NCBI GenBank assembly: GCA_963669155.1
Contig: OZ022596.1
Coordinates: forward strand, 13,412,703-13,476,702
Source of the DNA: Arbacia lixula
Lineage: Eukaryota > Echinodermata > Echinoidea > Arbacioida > Arbaciidae
DNA length: 64,000 bases
Reading direction: 5' to 3'
How positions within the stretch are numbered: the stretch's first letter is position 1; each line of letters opens with the position of its first letter. The notes beneath the pieces are model-generated. The model did not search any database. It saw nothing but the letters and a program-made list of their open reading frames with translations, and was not told where the DNA came from. The translations under genes and the position numbers were made by a program. Positions 56,562-64,000 of the stretch are shown piece by piece.

Positions 56562-57913
56562 GGATCTAAAGTCACTGCAAACCTAGCGATTTTACAAACC
56601 CTTTGCCCCCCCCCCTGATGATACTCCAATTGAAAATGACGTTTCCTATTGTAGGGAGGGGTGTGTTGACCTGATACAAACACGCCCTGTTTTGGCAGGA
56701 TATGTGACGCACACATGGCAGCGTGCAGCACACAATGGTATGGACAAAATGAAAAATGAAAAAAAAAAAATCTGACATGCGACGTCACCAAAGTTATTGT
56801 TCCGAATACGCCGTGTGTAAATAAATTATTTGCTGAACTCAGTGAGCAAATAAAGGCGGATGCCTGTATTAAACGTCATATGTCGTCACAGGCCAAGGCG
56901 GGTCGCCCGAGTGTTTGTTACCGTATAAAATGCTTCACTGAAGGCTGGGCAAGTCCCTAACAAAGCTTAAAACCGATGTTTAGTTATTGTAAGTTATACC
57001 CTTGTCATGATTATTAATACCATGACAACGGTGAAAATCAATCAAGCTCAGCAACCTACTCCCACGGTATAGCCGCAATAAGTGATAACTACAATAATGG
57101 TCAATATGCATACATACACATGTGTGAACTCTCTCGTTACCACTGAAATGCAGATTGATAAGTGCTTTGAACTTTTCCTAGCTTAAAAATCGTTTATATT
57201 GAACCATGTCACACGTCTACATGTATTGTTGACACCAGTGCAACATTCATTCAATAAATATGTCTTTATATTGCGAATCATCTGAACATGCCTACATATA
57301 GAAGCAAAATTATATTTCCAATAATACCAAAAAGGCAAAAACTTGATGTGATTACGATATCACAACCTCGTGACAGAGCTGCCAATGTGATTAATAAAAT
57401 AGTGATGTTTGGACCATTAAAGAATTCATAGATTTCTTAATCGCTGTCCATTTTTTTCTCTGTTTCATCAATTTGCCTGGTTGAATAGAGTGTTGGGATT
57501 TCTCTGTTACTCTACGTTATTGTTCACTTGTCGCTGAAACCAATTGTCTCATCCATTTACGTGTTTCCCTCATGCAAAGATGAGCGCTTAAGGTTTGGAT
57601 TTTGTCAACCAAAGAATTAAACAAAGGGGTGGTTATCTCCAAAGAGTAATATGCAATGTTTTCTTTGATTCATAAATATTGTTTTGTGTTCTCAATTGGT
57701 AAATAAAGTCTCATAAAGCTATGGTAACATTGATTTTGTCTGTTACGAACGCTTGCATGCAAAACATGGCACTAACATTACAAAAAAATATAAATACATA
57801 TGGAAATATGTTGCGCATGCAAATAGAAGAAAGGTAATTTCATTTAAACTAAGCACTTGCAGACAATCCCAATCCCCGTATTTTGTTTTAATTGAATTAC
57901 TTTCAAAGGCATA
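56562..57913. other. No gene seen
   Basis: Ordinary AT-rich sequence. Short open frames only. Confidence 0.5.
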
Positions 57914-57980
57914 GGGGGGGGGGGGGGAGGGGGGGGGGAGGGGGGGGGGAGGGGGGGGGAGGGGGGGGGGAGGGGGGGGG
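57914..57980. repeat. Poly-G array with periodic A
   Basis: Six G runs of about 8-13 bases separated by single A residues. Very strong G-quadruplex potential. Confidence 0.95.
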
Positions 57981-58120
57981 TAGTCCTAAAAGACAGGGGA
58001 TCCCTGCTGTGATTTGTAACAAGTTTCCAGCGATTCGTTCTGAGCGGCGATTTACACAAGGCCAATTTCCTTGTATGTTTGTGCTGTAATTTTTCACTCT
58101 ATTGATCATGTTTAAGACCT

Positions 58121-58271
58121 CGACAGACGACACGATCCGATCAATCGCCCGACTCTGCGACTGTCTCAATCGCAGGATCCGGTCATTAGATTTGTGTAAT
58201 AAGGTGACGTCATATTTCCAGTCGTAGGACCTAACGACTGCAGATTCGTGGAAACATCGTGTCGTCTGCTG
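58121..58271. mobile_element. Small hairpin MITE, CAGACGACACGAT ends
   Basis: ACAGACGACACGAT near 58123 is mirrored by ATCGTGTCGTCTGCTG at 58256-58271. Inner segments (CGACT...GCAGG / CCTAACGACTGCAG) are partly complementary. Confidence 0.5.
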
Positions 58272-58357
58272 TTGTCTGAATACTGCTTGCATTGGAACTA
58301 ACATGACTAAAGGATTAGGTATTAACAATGACAGGAATTATTCAAAAGTTTGCGGCC

Positions 58358-58470
58358 CAATTGGTGTTGCCGTGGTACTTAGAAATATTGTAAGAGCACA
58401 ATACAACGGTCACGGCATATTTGGTGTTGCCATGGTACTTAGAAACATTGGAAGAACACAATACAGCATT
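58358..58470 (+). repeat. Short tandem duplication (~60-bp period)
   Basis: TTGGTGTTGCCRTGGTACTTAGAAAYATTG...AACACAATACA occurs twice, about 60 bp apart, with few differences. Confidence 0.85.
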
Positions 58471-58550
58471 TCTGTATTTAGCTTTACATGCCATAGAGCA
58501 GAAGATGAATTCGTGCAGCATGGGAATACGCCCCACATGTAGCGATTGTT

Positions 58551-58724
58551 GTAACACATCCCTGATGAGACCTAACATTTCTTTTGTTCTCTCTGAGAAG
58601 GCGTTGCCTCACAATTATGTTTATATTTGCTCAAACACCTGAACAACACCCGTTGAGAAGGCGCATGGGTTCAAAGAAAGAAAGTTGCTTCACACCCTTC
58701 CATAATAAATCCTTGTCACAAATG
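58551..58724. mobile_element. hAT-type MITE, deleted copy
   Basis: Opens at AACACATCCCTGATGAG and closes with AAAGAAAGTTGCTTCA...CTTCCATAATAAATCCTTG. The central two-thirds are missing. Confidence 0.6.
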
Positions 58725-58760
58725 AACGCGGTTGTCCATTCTACCGGCATGACCAGGGTT

Positions 58761-58873
58761 CAGGGGCCATATTCATGAAACCTTACTAAGCCAAGTTAGT
58801 TACTAAAGTACATCGAAATGTATGGATTGTAGTAACCAACTAGGCTAGTAAGCTTTCATGAATATGGCCCCAG
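58761..58873. mobile_element. 113-bp palindromic MITE, GGGGCCATATTCATGAAA ends
   Basis: Arms GGGGCCATATTCATGAAACC and its inverse TTTCATGAATATGGCCCC, with further pairing of TTACTA/TAGTAA segments inside. A degraded single arm recurs near 59128-59160. Confidence 0.75.
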
Positions 58874-59289
58874 ATTATAATTCAAAGGCCTGTGAGTGAG
58901 CATGCTTAGCGCAATATGTACCATGTTCACCATGATGTACTGGGCGTAGATTGGTTGATACATGGACCCTACCGTGGTCGGGTCCACTGTTGATATATTC
59001 AGGTGTAGCAATTAAAGATCAGCAAACGCAGGCTGGAAGGATCGGTTTACATGAACAATATTGGCGTAAGAACATACATATACAGTCAATGACAATCTCA
59101 GTGACATAACATAGCATAATATAAACTAGGCTTAGTAAGGTTTCTATGAATTTGGCTTCGGTAGGAGATCATTGACAGGGTCCATGTACTTGCAATCTCC
59201 ATAGCCACTCATCCACGAGATCTGACTGAGCAAATACAGTAGTGAACGCCTGGCATGTTTTTGTTGTATTTCTATTGTTAAGGCCACGT

Positions 59290-59830
59290 GTGTGCAGTAG
59301 ATAATCTGTGGGAATATGAGAGGTATCCATGCAAAATACGGCAAATATCACGACTTCAGAGCGTGATCATTGCTAATAGCTGCCTGGAGACGGTGGCGTT
59401 TAGGATGCAAAACAGGTCGACATTCGGTATGTGTAACAATCAAACGAAGGCATGTTATCTAAACAGTGATCTGAACAAAATAAATATCAAAGAATATTGG
59501 AATATTAAACAAAATGAAACAATATTTCCCATATCAAACATTTCTCACATTGTACTTATCCCTTATCCTACCGCACCTCAGTTATGGAATTATAGCATGG
59601 GGAATCTCCGGAAATACGCAACTATAGACAAACTACACCTCCTCCAGAAATAGGCAACGAGAGCTATATTTGACACACCCTTTCACGCGCTTACTCATCT
59701 TTCATATATACTGGACCAAAATACTGGAACTCTCTCAGCCCCAACATCAGACAATCTCTCAGCCTAAACATATCTAAATCACAACTTAAAAAAGTCATGT
59801 TAAAATCATATATTGAACAGCAAGATTAAG
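59290..59830 (+). pseudogene. Degraded LINE RT fragment
   Basis: In broken frames, phrases such as PYPTAPQLWNYSMGNLRKYATIDKLHLLQK and RAIFDTPFHALTHLSYI are reminiscent of the PYL-YG-I-WG...LQKRA-R region that follows the palm in LINE reverse transcriptases. Stops and frame changes are frequent. Confidence 0.45.
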
Positions 59831-61261
59831 AGTACAACGTTATATGTCCGTAACTGCACACAGATGTTTTGTTGACACTATACGTGGAGACTTTTCCGCA
59901 TAGCGTATATATATATATATATCTAACAACCACAGGAACGCGACATTCATAACAAAACTCCTCTCCTTATGTCCCCCAACCCCCCCTTCCCCCTCCCCGT
60001 CCCCCTATCCCTCCCAACCCCCCCCCCCCTCTCTTTTCTCCCTACTCCTCTCTATCGCTCTCTTTGTTTGAGCGGTACTTTTTTATATATATTTTTTTAT
60101 TTGGTTATTTTCTGCATTGTTTATTACCATGAAAACAATCACAACGATTTTGTTTTATTCGACAATTCATTGAATATGGTTTAGCTGTAAATTTGAAGAG
60201 AAAAAACGATGTACATTAATTTTTTGTTGTTGTTTTTTTTCTCCATGTTCTCCAAGTTCCATTATATTATGCTAAAAAAAACACTAATCATGTATCACGA
60301 TAATTTTTTTGTTTTGTTTGTGTGTTTGTTCGTTGTTGTTGCTGTTGATAACTCTTTCTGTGCCGTATATATATTCTATTGCTCTATTGGATTTGTGTGT
60401 ATTACTAGCAGATAAGGCATACAAAGAGTTAAAGAAAAAAAAAACACTGTCAACCAAACTGCCGAAATGTTTGAGTTTTTCACATATATATTTACTTAGA
60501 ATGTATCATATATTACATAATTTCCATTTATTTCCATTCAGGGGTACAATATACAGAAGCCCTGCTTCTTTGTAAAGTCCTCCACAAAACATTTTATTTC
60601 TATGAATGAATTGTGTTTATTATTTCTTCTTTGTTATAATTGTATCTGAACTTTATGCATGTATTTTGTCGTTTGTTTTTTTGTGGACAAATACAATTGA
60701 AACGTGAATCTTGAGTGACATGAACTTGATAAATGAATATTAATACGCGAATTGACCACATCAAAAGTTCAATGTCACTGTCGATTTTACAATACGTTCA
60801 TGACATCAGCTGATCAATCACATTAAATATGATATCGCTACTCCTTCAAAGTATCGTAAATGATAGAAAACAATACATGACAGGCAATAGCCATACATGT
60901 GAAATATAGTGGCGATTAAGACATGCATCAATGAGATTTGATTGATGGACATTATTATAATTCACTTCTTGAGAAAAAAGTGGAATACCCAACCCATTCA
61001 TTCCTCCTTTGAAACGTAGAATGACGAATTGCGTTGGGAAAGAGCAAGACCTCCAATACTCCCACGCTGCATAATACATCAACCATATCTCAATGCCATG
61101 CACGGTGACGTCATTGTGAGATATCGTGCTAGTCTGGCTTCCAGGCTCTTTTGACAATTCAAGCTCAAACTGAAAATAGTTCTTACAAGGAAAGTCACCC
61201 GATCGTTCTCCTCCTTTCTCACAGGCAATGCACTAGACTGTAAGGTGTACGGATACAACCC
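59831..61261. other. No gene seen
   Basis: C- and T-rich low complexity at 59970-60065, then AT-rich sequence. Confidence 0.5.
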
Positions 61262-61373
61262 AGTCTGTTAACAACTATGTCTGGTAACACAGACTATGCC
61301 CTGATTCCAGCCAGAGGAGCTAGGACTGGATTACGGCATAGACTGTTCTACCAGACTGAGTTGTTAACAGACT
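61262..61373. other. 112-nt segmented hairpin
   Basis: AGTCTGTTAACAACT pairs perfectly with 61359-61373. TCTGGTA/TACCAGA, AGACTATGCC/GGCATAGACT (one mismatch) and CCAG/CTGG continue the stem in register, separated by 3-6 nt bulges, to a 15-nt loop. It could be a microRNA-like precursor or a mini MITE. Confidence 0.55.
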
Positions 61374-61602
61374 GCCTTGTGTATGGAAACACAACCTCAC
61401 AACCTAGTACGGATGCTACTTTTCGCAGTACCTAGACAATCCGGAAGATAAATCAAGAATGGTTAATCTAGTGCAGTCAGCTTCGTCTATCGATCATGTT
61501 ATGTGGAATATAAATGCCTATTCGCCTGGAGGCAGGGTTAAAAACGTAGATGATAGGCTATTCACATCGAGCAGAGCAGAGGGCGAGTGAAGTATAACAC
61601 CC

Positions 61603-61965
61603 GACATAGTACCGTGCACTCGGTTCAACACGTTTGGGGGCTATAACGTATTTTAGAACCAAATCAACCAACAGTGTAAAAACAAATGTAATATGATAAT
61701 GAAAGTGCTTAGGCTGTGGGAACTAGGTTTTATTTGCTAGTTGACAGTTTTACCGTGTTACATGTAATATAGTGATATATCATTATAGTAATATAGCTAA
61801 TAATAGTACTATGCACTCTGTTCAACACGTTTGGGGGTTATAACGTGTTTTAGAACCAAATATACCAACAGTGTAACATTTAGTATGATCATGAAAGTAC
61901 TTAGACTGTGGGAACTAGGTTTTATTTGCTATTTGACAGTTTAACCGTGTTACACGGAGTGATAT
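61603..61965 (+). repeat. Tandem duplication, ~200-bp unit
   Basis: Both copies contain TAGTAC.RTGCACTC.GTTCAACACGTTTGGGGG and GTGGGAACTAGGTTTTATTTGC at about 200-bp offset. Confidence 0.85.
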
Positions 61966-62015
61966 TTTTCCCCTTTCCGAAAGGGAGAGAAATATATGTC
62001 TGCCCTTCGTGGTAT

Positions 62016-62018
<3 letters not shown>

Positions 62019-62048
<30 letters not shown>

Positions 62049-62163
62049 ATGGGAAATTAACGTGTTTCGGAATTACGAATCTTCGGAATAACGAACCTTC
62101 GGAATAACGAACCTTCGGAATAACGAACCTTTGGCATAACGAACCTTCGGAATATTGAACTGT
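62019..62163. repeat. Poly-C run followed by a 16-bp minisatellite
   Basis: About 28 C, then five to six units of GAACCTTCGGAATAAC (62065-62160). Confidence 0.9.
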
Positions 62164-62167
62164 AAAC

Positions 62168-62463
62168 GTTTCACCAAGCTGTTCGTAAGCTACGAACGAC
62201 TTTACGAACGACTGGTTATCACTTCTTGTGCTAAATGCGATACCACAGTTTGTTCCTGTTTTAACATGGTGGGAGTTAATTACCAACAATCTTAAAAAAA
62301 ATTGAAAGAACATAATCGTTGTATTCAGAGACAAGAATTTTCATTTATAAACATCAGATTTGAACTTCAGCTGATGGAAAATCATTGAGAATGTGATTTA
62401 GCATAAGAAGGGATCACCAGTCGTTCGTAAAGTTATTCCTAGCTTACGAACAGCTTGGTGAAA
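62168..62463. mobile_element. MITE with ~60-bp inverted ends
   Basis: GTTTCACCAAGCTGTTCGTA...AAGTCGTTCG-type left arm is mirrored at 62400-62463 (CGTTCGTAAAGT...TACGAACAGCTTGGTGAAA). No coding capacity in the ~170-bp centre. Confidence 0.75.
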
Positions 62464-62637
62464 TACCCCCCCCCCCCTCCATCCTACCCCTCCCCCTCCT
62501 TTATTATCATCATTTTGTGAAAAATTATTGTAGCGATCACCTGTATATGAAAACCATATGCCTATAGAGACCACGTCGTTTCCCCTGAGAAACGGTTCTC
62601 AATTAAACCTGTTTGAAAATGACTTGTACATAATAGA

Positions 62638-62967
62638 CCAGTTCGTAGTTACACGATGGTTGGACAATTCACTGAATAAATACTACAAGAATGCAGACTG
62701 GGATCTGTTCATTAAGGCGGATGGGATGATGGATGTGAATACATTTTACAATGTGCCCAAAACAACAATACAAACAGGTGCGCATGGTGGAATGTTCTTT
62801 TACTGCCTTTCAAAGCTGAATGATTGTTGTCATATCTGCATGATAATGAAGAGAAACCTGGTTGAGTATCTAATGAATTTTAAATTTACTCTGTGAGTTG
62901 TACAATTGACCCGAGGTTAAATGTACCAGCAACAATCTGCTCATGCGCACATTGTAACTACGAACTC
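62638..62967. mobile_element. MITE with CCAGTTCGTAGTTAC ends, second copy
   Basis: Left CCAGTTCGTAGTTAC; right ATCTGCTCATGCGCACATTGTAACTACGAACTCG. Homologous to 13600-14035 at the ends; the interior is different or deleted. Confidence 0.55.
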
Positions 62968-64000
62968 GCTTATTAAGAGCACATTTCCTGCCTCTCTCGA
63001 TCGGTCTTACCGGCAAGATATAATGATAATTAGAAAAATTGTTTCTTTTGTAGCGCTTAACATGTGGCTAGATCATGTAGATAGCAAGTTCCTATGCGCT
63101 CAAATGAAGAAAAAGTAACTTAGAAGCAGGGTTGTACGTAGGGTGTTTGACACTGAGTTAATAAGTAGGCCTACATGCATGTACAGATTGATTATTGAAT
63201 AAATACCCTTTGAGATAAACTGTACGTTTTTGTCATGATTGTTTGATTGGGACGTTCCATTCCTATTACATGAGACACGGATGTTGGATGGGTGACTATT
63301 AAAGTGCTTCTTAAGAATCTCATCTCTGCTTCACTTGTGCCCTTATATAGGTCATGCGTGAAAAGTGATGACGTGCAAAGGCCGGTCGAACACATAAATA
63401 CAAACCATCGCTAATGAAGGCTAGTTTGCACGGGTCACCTAGTATACCAGGCGAGACATAGGCTCTTGCCATTTACTGATTCAGATAATTCGGTCAAAGA
63501 AAGTTTAGTTGACCGTTGGGCGAGTCGCTATTAATTTGCCTCCCACGATATAATTCTATTGTTGCTACACATCTGCTTTTGACAGGCTTTTTTTTTTAAA
63601 ATAGAAATTATGATGTTTTATATTCGGCAAAATGAATAAGTACAAACCATACAATAGCATATCTATATCTGTGTCAATATCTCCAATAAAGGCAACTTTA
63701 CACGGCTGGCTTACCCGACATGATATGCTGTTGGCATTGTTTGATTGTTTGTTTGATTGTCAATTTTCAATAAAAGCATCCCTGACCGGGACAAGTCGCA
63801 CTAATCACGCGTAGTTTGCGTGTGACCCAGCCTCGCTTCCAGGCTGCCAAGCATATTCAATCCAACATTTAATAAACGGGTCTGGCCGCAGTAGACTAAT
63901 CGATCTCAATTCTATCTCCTGCTCGGCGGAGGGAGAACAGAGGAGAATGAAAGTGCAACTAGTCTTGAGAATACTAGACCCTATTTGTTGAACACTTTGA
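62968..64000. other. No gene seen
   Basis: Nothing recognised up to the window edge. A 60-codon plus frame at 63632-63814 is unremarkable. Confidence 0.5.

Noticed and set aside
62558..62896. 112-codon frame
   Set aside because: It starts outside and runs across the CCAGTTCG MITE boundary and resembles no family.
1..64000. tRNA, rRNA and CRISPR arrays
   Set aside because: No A-box/B-box pair with a cloverleaf, no rRNA core motif, and no spacer-repeat pattern was seen by eye. The tRNA-Ser match at 20273 is a primer site only.

Overview
This is a eukaryotic window, AT-rich and packed with transposable-element debris, microsatellites (GA/CT, CA, CTA) and poly-G/poly-C runs. Coding exons are short, with GT-AG introns. 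The gene content (an arylacetamide-deacetylase-like esterase and two Ly6/uPAR three-finger genes) and the repeat content (a Mag-like Ty3/gypsy element primed by tRNA-Ser, CR1/L2-like LINEs, hAT, Tc1 and Transib/RAG-like non-autonomous elements) suggest a marine invertebrate deuterostome. An echinoderm is my best guess; it is an inference from overall look, not from a diagnostic gene.

Layout. 0-1.2 kb: dispersed repeat with a Helitron-like end. 2.3-7.5 kb: complete four-exon AADAC-like gene (+) with a cluster of TTTACGTAAAC-type sites upstream. 8.2-11.7 kb: decayed endonuclease/RT LINE (-). 12.3-14.6 kb: mosaic of MITEs plus a small basic ORF. 14.94-20.44 kb: full-length, apparently young Ty3/gypsy element (-) with identical LTRs and a perfect 5-bp target duplication. 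21.6-31.4 kb: Ly6 gene 1 (-), assembled from three coding exons, with a TATA promoter and 5'UTR exon near 31.4 kb; its introns hold a long inverted repeat and hAT MITEs, and a TTAA-flanked MITE sits on its stop codon. 31.7-34.4 kb: hAT MITEs, one split by a 1.7-kb element with RAG/Transib-type ends. 36.3-43.1 kb: Ly6 gene 2 (+), divergent from gene 1. 43-64 kb: no convincing host gene; LINE 3' ends, a Tc1 foldback element, hAT MITEs, a 292-bp satellite, hairpin MITEs and microsatellites.

The two Ly6 genes share exon number, intron phases (1, then 0) and a 12-cysteine layout, so they are very probably paralogues. They encode short secreted precursors with GPI-anchor-like tails. The esterase is a separate endoplasmic-reticulum-type serine hydrolase gene; nothing links it functionally to the Ly6 pair.

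The observation I value most is the element at 32103-33785. It has CACAGTG termini, bipartite inverted repeats, a perfect GC-rich 5-bp target duplication, and two matching empty sites elsewhere in this same window.
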